A stretch of DNA of 64,000 nt from Marinobacter sp. LQ44. GTDB taxonomy: Bacteria > Pseudomonadota > Gammaproteobacteria > Pseudomonadales > Oleiphilaceae. Each line of letters opens with the position of its first letter. The stretch's first letter is position 1. Below the pieces are notes generated by a model that had not been told where the DNA came from, did not search any database, and saw only the letters and a program-made list of their open reading frames with translations. This document shows, piece after piece, positions 34,488 to 44,340 of the stretch. The translations under genes were made by a program, and so were the position numbers. The DNA lies in the NCBI RefSeq assembly GCF_001447155.2, contig NZ_CP014754.1, positions 1,302,001 to 1,366,000 on the forward strand, read 5' to 3'.

Positions 34488-34760
34488 ATGAAACACACAG
34501 GCATTCTGGCTACCCTCGTTCTGCTGTTCTCTCTGGTCACAGGCTTCGCCCACGCTGAACAGCCGGCTACCATTAACATCAACCAGGCGGGCGTTGCCAC
34601 GCTGGCCACCCTGAATGGCATTGGCGAAAGCAAGGCCGAGGCCATTGTGGCTTACCGCACTGAAAACGGTCCCTTCCAGTCTGTGGAAGACCTGGCCAAT
34701 GTGAAAGGCATCGGTGCACGCACCGTTGAGCGCAATGCCGATCGGCTGTCTGCCGAGTAA
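34488..34760 (+). CDS. ComEA-like helix-hairpin-helix protein
   Basis: 90 residues: signal peptide (MKHTGILATLVLLFSLVTGF, AHA) and a helix-hairpin-helix domain INQAGVATLATLNGIGESKA, VEDLANVKGIGARTVERN. Homologous to the DNA-binding ComEA domain and abundant as small exported proteins in gammaproteobacteria, where it binds DNA in the periplasm, possibly for uptake. Good AAAAAGGAG site upstream. Not in an operon. Confidence 0.88.
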   Translation: MKHTGILATLVLLFSLVTGFAHAEQPATININQAGVATLATLNGIGESKAEAIVAYRTENGPFQSVEDLANVKGIGARTVERNADRLSAE

Positions 34761-34869
34761 GCGTTTAAGCCCTCCGGGCAGCCCTGGCTGCCCGTTCTTT
34801 CCCCTATAGCGCCAACTGCCAGCCACTGTTACCCTTTTTGGCTTTACATTCATTGCGTTGGCCACTTTC

Positions 34870-35814
34870 ATGATTCATGGCGCTTTACTCATCGCGTTTG
34901 CGTCCCTGCTGTGGGGCACCACGGGCATAGTTGCCAAATTCCTGTTTACCGGCACCGAGTTGACCGGCATTACGCTTGCGCTATTGCGCCTGGTGGTTGC
35001 GTTACCGTTTTTCTACCTGTTGATGCGGCGGGAACAGCGACAGCTGGAAGTTCAACATCCCGGCCAGAAGGTCGCTGGTAGTTCACTGCGCGGGCTCAGC
35101 GCCAAAGCCTTATTACCATTAGCAGCAATGGGGTTATTCCAGGCGTTTTATCAGGGCAGTTATCTGGTGGCAGTGGATTTGACCGGGGCCGGTATTGCTA
35201 CGCTCATCTCACTGTGCCTGCCGCCGGTTCTGGTGGCCATTCTGGCGGCACCCATGTTAGGCGAGAAGCCCGGCCCGCTGACACTGGCGGCGGCGTTTGC
35301 GGCCATCCTCGGCACTGGCATGCTGGTGGCCAGTGATATGGATACCGCAGGCACCTTGCGGCTTGCGGGTATTCTGATGGCGTTGCTTGCCGCCGCCGTG
35401 TACACCGGCTTTACCCTCACCAGTCGCTACAATTCCGCCGGCACACCGGTGTTTACCACGGCCTTTATCTGTTTTCTGACCGCCGCCATTCTGCTATTGC
35501 CGATAGTGGCGCTTACCGGTGGCTTTGCCGGGCTCGCCAGCCTGGGGCTGTCGCATTGGTTGATGGTGCTGTACATCGGCGTGGTGCCAACCTGTATTGG
35601 CTACCTGTGTTTCTTCGCGGGTATGAAGACCACTCCGGCCACGCTTTCCAGCATCATCGTGACGCTGGAGCCGCTGTTTGTAGCGCTGCTGGCCTGGGTG
35701 ATTCTGGGAGAGGTTCTGGGCCCGGTAGGTATTGCCGGAGCGCTGATTCTGACCATCGCAGTGATTGTGGCCTCCCGCTACGGCAAAACCCCGGATACCA
35801 GTGCCGAGCACTGA
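34870..35814 (+). CDS. EamA/DMT-family membrane transporter
   Basis: About 314 residues from ATG 34870 (an upstream TTG at 34858 is also open). Ten hydrophobic helices in two EamA repeats: LLIAFASLLWGTTGIVAKFL at the start, and IGVVPTCIGYLCFFAGMKTT with LEPLFVALLAWVILGEVLGP in the second, the typical EamA signature. Inner-membrane metabolite exporter or importer, substrate unknown. Confidence 0.88.
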   Translation: MIHGALLIAFASLLWGTTGIVAKFLFTGTELTGITLALLRLVVALPFFYLLMRREQRQLEVQHPGQKVAGSSLRGLSAKALLPLAAMGLFQAFYQGSYLVAVDLTGAGIATLISLCLPPVLVAILAAPMLGEKPGPLTLAAAFAAILGTGMLVASDMDTAGTLRLAGILMALLAAAVYTGFTLTSRYNSAGTPVFTTAFICFLTAAILLLPIVALTGGFAGLASLGLSHWLMVLYIGVVPTCIGYLCFFAGMKTTPATLSSIIVTLEPLFVALLAWVILGEVLGPVGIAGALILTIAVIVASRYGKTPDTSAEH

Positions 35815-35848
35815 CACCGGGGTTCCGGCTGGTTAACCAGCGTAGAAA

Positions 35849-36397
35849 TCAGCTGCCTTTGCGCTGCTTTTCCAGCATGTCCGGCTGCAGGACTTCAATC
35901 CAGTAGCCGTCCGGGTCTTTGATAAAGGCCAGGCCTTTCATCTTGCCGTCGTCCGGCTTTTTCACAAACTCCACACCCAGCTGTTCGAAGCGTTCGCTTG
36001 CGGCGTAGACGTCGGGCACGGCGATACCGATGTGGCCAAAACCCTGGGGCTGGTCGTTGCCGTTGTGGTAGGCAAAATCCGCGTCGGCTTCGGTGCCCCA
36101 GTTGTGGGTGAGTTCCAGCATGGCTTCCCGGCCGAATGTGTAGGTTGTGCGGTGAGCATCATCCATCGGCACAGACTCGGCCTGCTTGTCATCCAGATAG
36201 GCCAGAAAGTACAGGGTGAACTTCATTTCCGGGAAGTCCAGTTTACGCACCAGCCTCATGCCCATCACCCGTGTGTAGAAGTCCAGGGAGCGCTCGGGGT
36301 CTTTGATGCGCATCATGGTCTGGTTAAAGACATAGCCTTCGGTTTCGGGAACGGGGTCATCGTACAGGCCCGGGGCCTGCTCAAAATGCTTGGGCAT
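35849..36397 (-). CDS. gloA: lactoylglutathione lyase (glyoxalase I)
   Basis: 182 residues, the longer eukaryote-like type. [54 protein letters not shown] and [15 protein letters not shown] carry the expected metal ligands (His, Glu) of the VOC fold. Detoxifies methylglyoxal with glutathione. Monocistronic. Confidence 0.93.
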   Translation of the reverse strand: MPKHFEQAPGLYDDPVPETEGYVFNQTMMRIKDPERSLDFYTRVMGMRLVRKLDFPEMKFTLYFLAYLDDKQAESVPMDDAHRTTYTFGREAMLELTHNWGTEADADFAYHNGNDQPQGFGHIGIAVPDVYAASERFEQLGVEFVKKPDDGKMKGLAFIKDPDGYWIEVLQPDMLEKQRKGS

Positions 36398-36552
36398 GTT
36401 GGTTTTTCCTTACGTTTGGAGGATTCAGAACATATACCTGCGTGCGCCACAGACAGATTTCAAGGTAGTGACCGGCATTACTCCGGCTGTGCTACACTCC
36501 CGCCGTTCCACGTTTGTCTAACAACCCGACAGTGAGCAGACAGAGCCCCCCT

Positions 36553-37209
36553 ATGGACTTTCAGGTGCCCAATACTCTGGCAGAACAGATTGCCAATTTC
36601 CTGGCCGAGCGCATCATGACCGGGCAGATTCGCCCCGGGGAGCGTATTCAGGAAGCCACCCTGGCGAACGAACTGAAAGTCAGCCGGGCATCGGTGAAGG
36701 AAGCGCTGTATACCCTGGAACGCTGGCACCTGGTGGAAATCACACCCCGAAAAGGCGCCTCGGCTACCAAACTGAACGCCGATTACGCTTCAGAGCTGTA
36801 TGACGTGTACATGCACCTGCTGATGATGCTGGCCGCCCGCCTGTGTGGGCGTTGGCAGGAATCGGACAAGTCAATGATGCTGGACGCGGTGGCCCAGGTG
36901 GTGGACCAGGTAAAGCAACCAGCCGCCGACATTACCGCGGTGGTGGAGGCCAGTTTCGGGGTGATGGAGGCCTGCTGTAAGGTGGTGGACAACCCGTACC
37001 TGACAGAAGCCCTTTCCAACTTCAAACCCGCGGTCAGCCGCGCCTACTATCTCAGCGCGGAGCGGTATCGCCAGGGGCTGGCCCAAACCAGTCAGTTTTT
37101 CTCGGAACTTCCCCAGGCAGTCCTGGCCAGAGACGCCGACAAGGCCCAGGCGCTGATTCGCGGATTTGCCGAGCACCAGAAACAGCTGATTGAGCAGGCC
37201 CTGAGCTGA
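36553..37209 (+). CDS. GntR-family transcriptional regulator
   Basis: About 218 residues from ATG 36553; GTG 36532 and TTG 36514 are in-frame alternatives. A -10-like TACACT near 36489 would place the transcript start before all of them. Winged HTH: LAEQIANFLAERIMTGQIRP, ATLANELKVSRASVKEALYT; FCD-like C-terminal helical domain. Target unknown; neighbours gloA and the DUF1722 gene give no clear hint. Confidence 0.85.
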   Translation: MDFQVPNTLAEQIANFLAERIMTGQIRPGERIQEATLANELKVSRASVKEALYTLERWHLVEITPRKGASATKLNADYASELYDVYMHLLMMLAARLCGRWQESDKSMMLDAVAQVVDQVKQPAADITAVVEASFGVMEACCKVVDNPYLTEALSNFKPAVSRAYYLSAERYRQGLAQTSQFFSELPQAVLARDADKAQALIRGFAEHQKQLIEQALS

Positions 37210-37322
37210 GGCTTTCAGAGGTTCAGCATTCAACTGGAGCCCCGGGTCTGTAATTGATCGGGCTATACTCAGAGAACGTATAGTGGTGTAGTACCCGATC
37301 ATCCAACGGCTGGAGAGTTTTA

Positions 37323-38270
37323 GTGACCGGTATTCCTGTTGGCATTAGCACTTGCCTGCTCGGCAAGGAAGTTCGCCACGACGGTGGCCACAAGCATTCC
37401 CGATACTGCACCCAGGTGCTGGCCAAGCATTTTGAGTTCCGCTCTATTTGCCCGGAACTGGAAGCCGGCCTGGGTGTTCCCCGCCCGGCCATTCACCTGC
37501 GCGAGCACGAAGACGGCCTGCACCTGGTGGAAAGCAAGGGCACCAAAGACCACACCGAAGGCATGCAGAACTTCATTGCCGAGGTGATGCCCTCGCTCGC
37601 CAACCTGCGTGGCTACATCCTGATGGCGAAATCCCCCAGCTGCGGCATGGAGCGCATCAAGATTCACAACGCGGAAGGTAATTTCATGCACCGGGATGGC
37701 CGTGGCATGTTTGCCGAGGCGCTGATGAAGGCCTACCCGTTAATGCCGGTGGAGGAAGAAGGCCGCCTGCACGATGACATGTTGCGGGAGAACTTCATTG
37801 AGCGCGTGTTCTCCTACGACGACTGGATGCAGAACGTGGCCGGCGACAAGCTGACCAAGCAATCCTTGCTGGAGTTCCATCAGCGCCACAAGTTCACGTT
37901 GCTGGCCCACTCTGAAAAAATCTACCGGCAGCTTGGCCCGATGCTCGCCGATCTGAAAGCCGAGCCGCTGGCGCAGATTGCGGATCGCTACATTCACGGC
38001 TTTATGGAAGCCATGACCCAGCGCGTAAGCCGGGGTTCTCACGTGAATGCCATGCAGCATCTGCTGGGCTACCTGAAAGACGGGATGGCAGCGGAAGAGA
38101 AAGCGGTGCTGCTGGAGCAGATTGAAGCTTACCGGCGCGGCGAGATTCCACTGGTGGTGCCGATGACACTACTGCGACTGGCCCAGCGTAAGGAGCCGGT
38201 GGATTATCTGCACACCCAGAAGTACCTGACCCCCTACCCGGATGAGTTGGGACTTCGGAACAACGTCTGA
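37323..38270 (+). CDS. DUF523/DUF1722 (YbgA-type) protein
   Basis: 315 residues from GTG 37323. Residues 1-150 are DUF523, with cysteines in GISTCLLGKEVRHDGGHK, FRSICPELEAGLG and MAKSPSCGMER; residues 180-310 are DUF1722 (LLEFHQRHKFTLLAHSEKIY). This fusion often occurs near photolyase or DNA-repair regulators in proteobacteria, but not here. The conserved cysteines suggest an Fe-S or metal site. Function not established. A strong terminator follows. Confidence 0.9.
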   Translation: MTGIPVGISTCLLGKEVRHDGGHKHSRYCTQVLAKHFEFRSICPELEAGLGVPRPAIHLREHEDGLHLVESKGTKDHTEGMQNFIAEVMPSLANLRGYILMAKSPSCGMERIKIHNAEGNFMHRDGRGMFAEALMKAYPLMPVEEEGRLHDDMLRENFIERVFSYDDWMQNVAGDKLTKQSLLEFHQRHKFTLLAHSEKIYRQLGPMLADLKAEPLAQIADRYIHGFMEAMTQRVSRGSHVNAMQHLLGYLKDGMAAEEKAVLLEQIEAYRRGEIPLVVPMTLLRLAQRKEPVDYLHTQKYLTPYPDELGLRNNV

Positions 38271-38280
38271 GGTTCTGGAT

Positions 38281-38325
38281 AACGAAAAAGGGGCAGATGA
38301 TTTTACCATCTGCCCCTTTTTCGTT
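38281..38325. terminator. bidirectional rho-independent terminator
   Basis: Nineteen-base perfect arms AACGAAAAAGGGGCAGATG (38281-38299) and complement (38307-38325), seven-base loop, with A-run and T-run built into the stem on both strands. Serves the convergent DUF1722 and DUF481 genes. Confidence 0.9.
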
Positions 38326-38343
38326 GGCTCCGGGAATCCGGAA

Positions 38344-39075
38344 TCAGAAGCCGTACAGCAGTGAGAGCGAGGTCTCGGTGTCGGTTTTGTCTGAGCCAAC
38401 GGGCGCATCAGACACGTGCTTTACCCGGAAAGCCGCTTTCATGGAGAGGCTACCGACAATGTTGCTCTGCAGCGAGGTCTCGGACTGGCTGATGGTGTTG
38501 TTCTCATCCAGGCCAATCTCGGTGCTCAGTTTCTGGCGAAACAGGGCAGTTTCAGACAACGCGTAATCGAACTGGCCAGCCAGGCGGGCGATGGCCTCTT
38601 CTTCCACATCCCGGCCATCGGGGTTTTCCTGCCGCAGCTTGTTGTAGCGATAACCGCCTCCCACTGAGAGGTCCAGGAAGGAACGATCCCCTGCCTGCCA
38701 AACACGGTTTCCATAACCGGTGGTGAGGGTGGATTCGAAGTCATAACCGGAGAACCGGTCGTCTTCATAGGAGCCACGCACAAACCAGTATTGATTGTCG
38801 TCGAATTTGTAATCAGCTTCGAGGGCCGCCTTGTACTCTTCAGCGGTGGTCTGATCTTCCGTCTCTGTGTAACGGGAGCTGAACTCACCGGTGTTGCGCC
38901 AGGTTTGGGTCTCATGCTGCAATCCCAGGCGACCGTTCACTTTGGTTTCTTCGGTGTTGCCGGAGGTTACCAGCACACCGAGTTCTGCCTCCCCTGTCCA
39001 GTTGCCACTGTCCTGGGCCTGGGCCAGCGGGGCCAGTGCCATACATGCGACTGCCAGTGGTTTTCTGATACCCAT
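38344..39075 (-). CDS. DUF481 (YdiY-like) outer-membrane beta-barrel protein
   Basis: 243 residues with a signal peptide (ending ALAPLAQAQ), then amphipathic beta strands with alternating aromatic residues: WTGEAELGVLVTSGNTEETK at the start is the DUF481 signature, and the last residue is Phe (LSLLYGF), as required for barrel insertion. Related to salt- or stress-induced YdiY of enterics. Monocistronic. Confidence 0.88.
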   Translation of the reverse strand: MGIRKPLAVACMALAPLAQAQDSGNWTGEAELGVLVTSGNTEETKVNGRLGLQHETQTWRNTGEFSSRYTETEDQTTAEEYKAALEADYKFDDNQYWFVRGSYEDDRFSGYDFESTLTTGYGNRVWQAGDRSFLDLSVGGGYRYNKLRQENPDGRDVEEEAIARLAGQFDYALSETALFRQKLSTEIGLDENNTISQSETSLQSNIVGSLSMKAAFRVKHVSDAPVGSDKTDTETSLSLLYGF

Positions 39076-39100
39076 GTTATCTCCTTGGTTGGGTTAGTTT

Positions 39101-40120
39101 TCAGTTGTTAACAACCTTACGAACTTTCTCCCCCTCCAGACTTTTGCGGGCCTGTTCTTCCCTTTCGGCCTTCTTGCGGGCCTTCCGCTCAGCAATAACG
39201 CGGGCGGCTTCACCACCCACGTGCGCTTCCCCGCGTTCCCGGGCCAGTTGCATCTGGCGCTCACGTTCCTTGAACCGGGCTTTTTGTTCTTCTGTCAGTG
39301 ATTCAATGCACTGATGGCAGCTTACGCCCTGTTCGTATTCCGGGCGTTGTTTGTCTTCTTCGGTGATGGGCCGGCGGCAGGCATGGCACTGGTCGTAATC
39401 GCCACGTTCGAGGCTGTGGTTGACGGTTACCCGGTCGTCAAACACGAAGCACTCGCCCTGCCAAAGGCTCTGTTCCTGGGGCACCTCTTCCAGGTATTTC
39501 AGGATGCCGCCTTTGAGGTGGTATACCTCATCAAACCCTTGTTCTTTCAGGTACGCCGTGGATTTTTCACAGCGGATGCCGCCGGTGCAGAACATGGCGA
39601 CTTTCTTGTGTTTGCTGGGGTCCAGATTCTGTTTCACATACTCTGGAAATTCCCGGAAGGTGTCAGTGGCCGGATTGACGGCGTTTTTGAAGGTGCCAAT
39701 CTCAACTTCGTACTGGTTTCGGGTGTCTACCAGCAGTACTTCGGGGTCTGAGATGAGGTTGTTCCATTCTTTGGGGTCGACGTAGGTGCCAACCACTCGT
39801 TTGGGGTCGATGCCTTCAACGCCCATGGTGACGATTTCTTTTTTGAGTTTGACCTTGGTGCGCTTGAAGGGCTGGATGTCTACGAAGGATTCTTTGTAGT
39901 CCACGCCGTCGAAGCGCTCGTCGCTGGCGATCCAGTCTTTGATGGCGTCGATGCCCTGGCGGCTGCCGGCGATGGTGCCGTTGATGCCTTCCCGTGCCAG
40001 CAGCAGGGTGCCGTGGACGTCTTTTTCCAGCATGAGGTTCAGCAGGGGTTGGCGTAGGTCTTTGTAATCATTCAATACTGCGAACTTGTAGAGTGCGCAG
40101 ACGACTATTTCGTTGCTCAT
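39101..40120 (-). CDS. trhO: tRNA uridine(34) hydroxylase TrhO (rhodanese family)
   Basis: 339 residues from ATG 40120. N-terminal UPF0176 domain ([20 protein letters not shown]), central rhodanese domain with the active-site loop [16 protein letters not shown], then a C-terminal part with two CxxC pairs ([14 protein letters not shown]) and a basic tail. Installs oxygen-dependent 5-hydroxyuridine at tRNA position 34. Monocistronic. Confidence 0.93.
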   Translation of the reverse strand: MSNEIVVCALYKFAVLNDYKDLRQPLLNLMLEKDVHGTLLLAREGINGTIAGSRQGIDAIKDWIASDERFDGVDYKESFVDIQPFKRTKVKLKKEIVTMGVEGIDPKRVVGTYVDPKEWNNLISDPEVLLVDTRNQYEVEIGTFKNAVNPATDTFREFPEYVKQNLDPSKHKKVAMFCTGGIRCEKSTAYLKEQGFDEVYHLKGGILKYLEEVPQEQSLWQGECFVFDDRVTVNHSLERGDYDQCHACRRPITEEDKQRPEYEQGVSCHQCIESLTEEQKARFKERERQMQLARERGEAHVGGEAARVIAERKARKKAEREEQARKSLEGEKVRKVVNN

Positions 40121-40252
40121 GGTTTCTCCTGCGGGCCGGATCGTAAATCCGGAGCATGGTTTGATGTTTGTTACGGGGCAAAGTTTAACCAACTGGGGTT
40201 TCGGTGCAAGTCGGGGTTTACTTAGTTTGGGTGCCTTTGTTCCCGCGTTCCC

Positions 40253-40363
40253 GCCACTGGGTGGGGAGAGCTGTACAAAAGACGCTGTGAATACGTCCCT
40301 GTACGCTCCGCTCCGCCATCCATGGCTCCGTAGGCTTTTGTACAGTTCTCCCCACCCAGTGGC
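40253..40363. repeat. cloverleaf-like inverted-repeat element C
   Basis: Arms 40253-40281 and 40335-40363 (29 bases; GCCACTGGGTGGGGAGAGCT...) pair with a single G-T wobble. The 53-base centre starts ACGCTGTGAA, followed by hairpins TACGTCCCTGTA and GCCATCCATGGC. It fills most of the 280-base space between trhO and the DsbA-like gene. Confidence 0.75.
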
Positions 40364-40403
40364 TAACTTTTCGGTTTGCCGTCGGACTTATTGCGGCGTG
40401 TGC

Positions 40404-41135
40404 TTAGTTATTCGCCTTTTCCAGTTCGCGCTCAATTACTGCGGAGAGCTGTCCCCAACCCGGTCGGGTTAGTTGGATGTTGTCTACCATCACTGTTGGG
40501 GTGCTCATTACGCGCATCTGGGTGGCCACTTGCAGGCTTTGTTCTACCGCTTCTTTGTGGAGTTCGGTGGTCAGGCAGCGGCGGAAGCGGCGTTCTTCGA
40601 GGCCCAGGCCTTTGGCGTAGCGGGTGAAGGTGGCGACGGGGTCGTTGGAGCCGCTCCATTCGCTTTGTGCGTCGTAGAGTTTGTCGTGCATTGGCCAGTA
40701 TTGGCCCTGGTCTCCGGCGCAGCGGGCGGCCTGGGCGGCGGGGACGGCGTTTTGGTGTTGGCGTAGGGGCAGGTCGAAATAGACGAAGCGGACTTTGCCG
40801 GTGTCTACGTATTCCTGTTTCAGGCGTTTGCTGGCTGAGGCGAAGCTGGCGCAGGCGGGGCATTGGTAGTCGGCGAATTCGCGTACGACAACGGGCGCGT
40901 CTGCCGGGCCAATGGAGATGCCGTATTGGTCGAGGGAGGCCGGGAAGTCTGATGCGTTGGGGGCGGCTACCGGTAGTGCCTCGGAGGTTGGTTTGGGCGG
41001 CAGGGTGAGGAAGTACACGGCTACCGCTACGGCAATGACAACCGCTACCGAGATGCCGATGATGGCCGGTTTCTTGTTTCTGTGCTTACGCGGTGCGGGG
41101 GCGCCGGTTTGTTTGCGTCTTTTTGCTTCACCCAT
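40404..41135 (-). CDS. membrane-anchored DsbA-family thiol-disulfide oxidoreductase
   Basis: 243 residues from ATG 41135. Basic N-terminus with an SEC-C-like MGEAKRRK start, one membrane anchor (about 24-44), and a DsbA/thioredoxin_4 domain with Cys92-Pro-Ala-Cys95 in EFADYQCPACASF and the cis-Pro in MSTPTVMVD. Likely a periplasmic disulfide reductase or isomerase. Monocistronic, divergent from the nitronate monooxygenase. Confidence 0.88.
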   Translation of the reverse strand: MGEAKRRKQTGAPAPRKHRNKKPAIIGISVAVVIAVAVAVYFLTLPPKPTSEALPVAAPNASDFPASLDQYGISIGPADAPVVVREFADYQCPACASFASASKRLKQEYVDTGKVRFVYFDLPLRQHQNAVPAAQAARCAGDQGQYWPMHDKLYDAQSEWSGSNDPVATFTRYAKGLGLEERRFRRCLTTELHKEAVEQSLQVATQMRVMSTPTVMVDNIQLTRPGWGQLSAVIERELEKANN

Positions 41136-41250
41136 GGTGGGCTCCTTTTGTTTTGTCCTGTCACCCGTTGGAACGATTGTCCACTGCTCGTCGGGCAGGC
41201 TAAGATCCCCTATATCCTGAGAAAGTTCCAATAAAAATCAAGGACCAATC

Positions 41251-42216
41251 ATGCCAATGCCCGTTCAGCTCAAAGATTCTCTTTCATTACCCCTGATCGC
41301 CGCGCCAATGTTTCTGATTTCTTCGCCCCGGCTGGCGCTGGCCTGCTGTAAGGCGGGCGTGGTGGGAAGTTTCCCGGCGCTGAATCAGCGCAGCAGTGAG
41401 GGATTTGAGGGATGGCTGGTTCAGATGAACACAGAGTTGGCGCAATGGAGACAGGCCCATCCGGACTCAGTTACCGCGCCCTATGCGGTTAATCTGGTGG
41501 TGCATCGCACCAATCCTCGCTGGCAGGCGGATCTGGAGCTTTGTGTGAAGCACAAAGTGCCGATGGTGATTACCTCCCTGGGCGCGGCCAGCCAGGTGGT
41601 GGAGGCGGTGCACAGTTATGGTGGGCTGGTGTTCCATGATGTAACCAATCAGAAGCATGCCCGTAAGGCGGCGGAAGCTGGGGTGGATGGCATTATTGCC
41701 GTGAGTGCAGGGGCCGGTGGCCATGCCGGTACCACCAACCCGTTTGTACTGGTGCATGAAATCCGTGAGGTGTTCGATGGCACCATTTTGCTGGCCGGCG
41801 GTTTGTCGCACGGAGAGGATCTGTTGGCAGCCCAGGCACTGGGGGCGGATCTGGCCTATATGGGGACACGGTTTATCAATACCGAGGAATCCGAGGCAGA
41901 GGATGCCTATCGGAACATGATCATCGAAGCCGTATCAGCGGATATCATCCATACCCCGGCGGTGTCCGGTGTACCGGCCAGCTTTATGCGCCAGAGTCTT
42001 GAAGCCGCGGGCTTTGATATGCACAAGCTGAATCAGGCCGGCGATGTGAATTACGGCGAGAAACTCAAGCCCATGGACGATGAAGCCAAAGCGTGGAAGA
42101 CGGTCTGGTCAGCCGGCCAGGGTGTGAGCCAGATTCATGATGTGGTGCCTGTTGAGGCGTTGGTTCAGCGATTGGAAGCGGAATATCAGCAGGCCCGTTC
42201 ACGCCTGATGGGATGA
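41251..42216 (+). CDS. nitronate monooxygenase (2-nitropropane dioxygenase family)
   Basis: 321 residues. FMN-binding TIM barrel: LIAAPMFLISSPRLALACCK, VNLVVHRTNPRWQADLELCV, HDVTNQKHARKAAEAGVDGI, AVSAGAGGHAGTTNPFVLVH with the catalytic-region His, and GTILLAGGLSHGEDLLAAQA. Oxidises alkyl nitronates such as propionate 3-nitronate. Its 3' end overlaps acpH convergently by 18 bases. Confidence 0.9.
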   Translation: MPMPVQLKDSLSLPLIAAPMFLISSPRLALACCKAGVVGSFPALNQRSSEGFEGWLVQMNTELAQWRQAHPDSVTAPYAVNLVVHRTNPRWQADLELCVKHKVPMVITSLGAASQVVEAVHSYGGLVFHDVTNQKHARKAAEAGVDGIIAVSAGAGGHAGTTNPFVLVHEIREVFDGTILLAGGLSHGEDLLAAQALGADLAYMGTRFINTEESEAEDAYRNMIIEAVSADIIHTPAVSGVPASFMRQSLEAAGFDMHKLNQAGDVNYGEKLKPMDDEAKAWKTVWSAGQGVSQIHDVVPVEALVQRLEAEYQQARSRLMG

Positions 42217-42792
42217 TTCCGGAAAGCGGTTGGCGAAGGCCTGAAGTTCCGGGAAGAAGGCCAGAAAATGGCCTTCCAGTTCGGCTTCGTTGGCCCGAAT
42301 TTCGTCGATGATGCCGGTAAACCGGTTAGCAAAGCGGATTCGGCCGGCCACCCTGTCGAGGGCATAACCGATGTTGTCCAGATCCTGATAGGCGCCAAAC
42401 CAGTCGTGTTCAACCATGCGGCGGGTCACCACAGCCATGTTGTCCGGCATCAGCGCCCGGTGGCTTTGCAGTTCCTGGTATACGGTCCGGATAAAGGTAT
42501 CTTTGTCCCAGTCACTGAACTGTTCCCAGTGCCGGAGCAGGAAGTGGTCGTAGAGGATATCCAGGGCCACGCCGGCAAAGCGCCGGCGCTCTTTTGAGAA
42601 CAGGCTTTTGCTGGCCAGCACCTGCGGATGCTGGTCGGTGAATACATCAACCGCCAGGTGGTGCCGCACGCCTTCGAGCACCGGCGCCGGCACATGATCC
42701 CAGTCCAGCCCCCGGGTGAAATCCCCGAGGATACTGCCCACTCTCGCCTCCGGTGAGTCCGGTGCGAGGAAGGTGTGGGCGAGGTGGTTCAT
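42199..42792 (-). CDS. acpH: acyl carrier protein phosphodiesterase
   Basis: 197 residues. MNHLAHTFLAPDSPEARVGS, ILGDFTRG, HHLAVDVFTDQHPQVLASKS, and LDILYDHFLLRHWEQFSD are the HD-like metal-binding blocks of AcpH, which removes 4'-phosphopantetheine from acyl carrier protein. Start codon three bases downstream of the DUF5666 stop, so possibly co-transcribed with that cluster. Confidence 0.9.
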   Translation of the reverse strand: MNHLAHTFLAPDSPEARVGSILGDFTRGLDWDHVPAPVLEGVRHHLAVDVFTDQHPQVLASKSLFSKERRRFAGVALDILYDHFLLRHWEQFSDWDKDTFIRTVYQELQSHRALMPDNMAVVTRRMVEHDWFGAYQDLDNIGYALDRVAGRIRFANRFTGIIDEIRANEAELEGHFLAFFPELQAFANRFPESSHQA

Positions 42793-42795
42793 GGC

Positions 42796-44301
42796 TCAGT
42801 CTTCGCTTTCCAGTTCGATTCCATCGGCCACGAAGTTGCCCGGTGTTGGCTCACGATACTCTACTTCAAGTACCGGCCGCTGCCCGGCATCGAAGGCATC
42901 AATCAACTCGTCGCGGCTGGTGCCTTCAAACTGGGTATCTATCGTGGTTTGCACATCAATTCCCAGTACCGTGAACACAGTCCCCTGCACGTGCGTGAGC
43001 TGACCCTGGCTTTCATATTCACGATCCGCCGCTGGCCCATTGTCTTCCTCATTGCGCTCAACCTTTATCGCTTCAAGCACAACGCCAGAGCCGGACTGCC
43101 GCTCAATCCCTTCCACTTCCAACTGATAACTGCCGTTCAGGTCCGCCAGTTTCAGGCGCAGATCGCTGTCATCGTCGGTGATGATCGTCCGTGGCGTGAG
43201 CTGCACCAACACACCACCAACCCGGAAGGTCTGGTCGTTGAAGTTGAGCGTGTTGACGTCGAGGACACCGTCTACTGACGCGTTGCCTTCACGAGCTTCA
43301 ATTTCTTCAGCCAGTACGGAGCCATTGTCCTGGAAATCCCCCTCAACCTGTATCAGCATGCCGGCGGTCAGATCCGAGGCCGACAAACCATCATCAAACT
43401 CGGTATTGTCATCGACAAAGACAATCAGGCCGTTGATGTGGAAGGAGCGGGTCGATGCGTTGTAGTCGGTGCTCACGGGGCCTGAGAACTCAATGTCATC
43501 GCCGGAGCCCCGACGGTAGCGACGGGTTTCGCCTTCGTCGATTTCCCGGGCAATCAATACGCCATTGGAGATCGTACCTTCGGCTTCCACCAGCAGAAGA
43601 TCTGCCAGATCGGCTTCCGTCAGCGACCCGACGAACGCACTGTCAGTGTACGAGACTAACTGCCCGTTAATGCTGAACTGATTCAGATTCAGCTGCAATG
43701 AACCCTTGTCAATGCGGCCTTCAATCTCTACGTTGGTTTCATCCTGCGTCATCAAACCAATGTGGCTTGCCCGGTACCGACCGTTGGGATCCGGCTCACG
43801 CCAGCCACTGATGCGCACGAAAGCGCCGTCTGCCAGGGTTTCAAGCGTAATGTCCTTGAACACCGTCTGCTGGTCGGCAACCACAGTCTGCTCATAGATA
43901 GTGAACTGCACCGATTCGACCATACCGTCGGCATCCAGGGTCTGAATCAGATTGTCCACACGCCCACGGAAGGTATCGTCGTACTCGACCGACTCCGCAT
44001 TCCCTCGGCCATCAACCCGCCACTCGCCTTCGATCCTCAGGATCATGCCTTCCTGTAACTGGTCTTCACGCTCAATGCCGTCATCACTGCTGACGCGACC
44101 ATCCGTCTCAAACCTCACGCCATTGACGAAGACGCTGCCGAAACCGGAAACCGGCCCAACGCTGGAGCCTGTGCCTCGGATGCCGCCGTCGGCAACGCCG
44201 ACTCCACCACCGCCACCGCCGCCGCAGGCACTCAACACGCCGAGTGCGATCGGTGCGGCGGCGAGTTTCAGCATTCTGTGAAGCGTTACTGCTCTGAACA
44301 T
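42796..44301 (-). CDS. DUF5666 domain-containing lipoprotein (paralogue 1)
   Basis: 501 residues from ATG 44301, with a lipobox (ALGVLSACGGGGGG). Then repeated beta-barrel-like DUF5666 modules: VGPVSGFGSVFVNGVRFETD, LQEGMILRIEGEWRVDGRGN and recurring VEGDFQDNGSVLAEEIEARE-type units, acidic throughout. Last of a coupled set with two DUF6502-type genes. A close paralogue lies at 45664. Function unknown; secreted, probably envelope-bound. Confidence 0.85.
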   Translation of the reverse strand: MFRAVTLHRMLKLAAAPIALGVLSACGGGGGGGVGVADGGIRGTGSSVGPVSGFGSVFVNGVRFETDGRVSSDDGIEREDQLQEGMILRIEGEWRVDGRGNAESVEYDDTFRGRVDNLIQTLDADGMVESVQFTIYEQTVVADQQTVFKDITLETLADGAFVRISGWREPDPNGRYRASHIGLMTQDETNVEIEGRIDKGSLQLNLNQFSINGQLVSYTDSAFVGSLTEADLADLLLVEAEGTISNGVLIAREIDEGETRRYRRGSGDDIEFSGPVSTDYNASTRSFHINGLIVFVDDNTEFDDGLSASDLTAGMLIQVEGDFQDNGSVLAEEIEAREGNASVDGVLDVNTLNFNDQTFRVGGVLVQLTPRTIITDDDSDLRLKLADLNGSYQLEVEGIERQSGSGVVLEAIKVERNEEDNGPAADREYESQGQLTHVQGTVFTVLGIDVQTTIDTQFEGTSRDELIDAFDAGQRPVLEVEYREPTPGNFVADGIELESED

Positions 44302-44340
44302 TGTTCTCTCCTGCAGGCCATCCGGGCCCGCCACTGATCG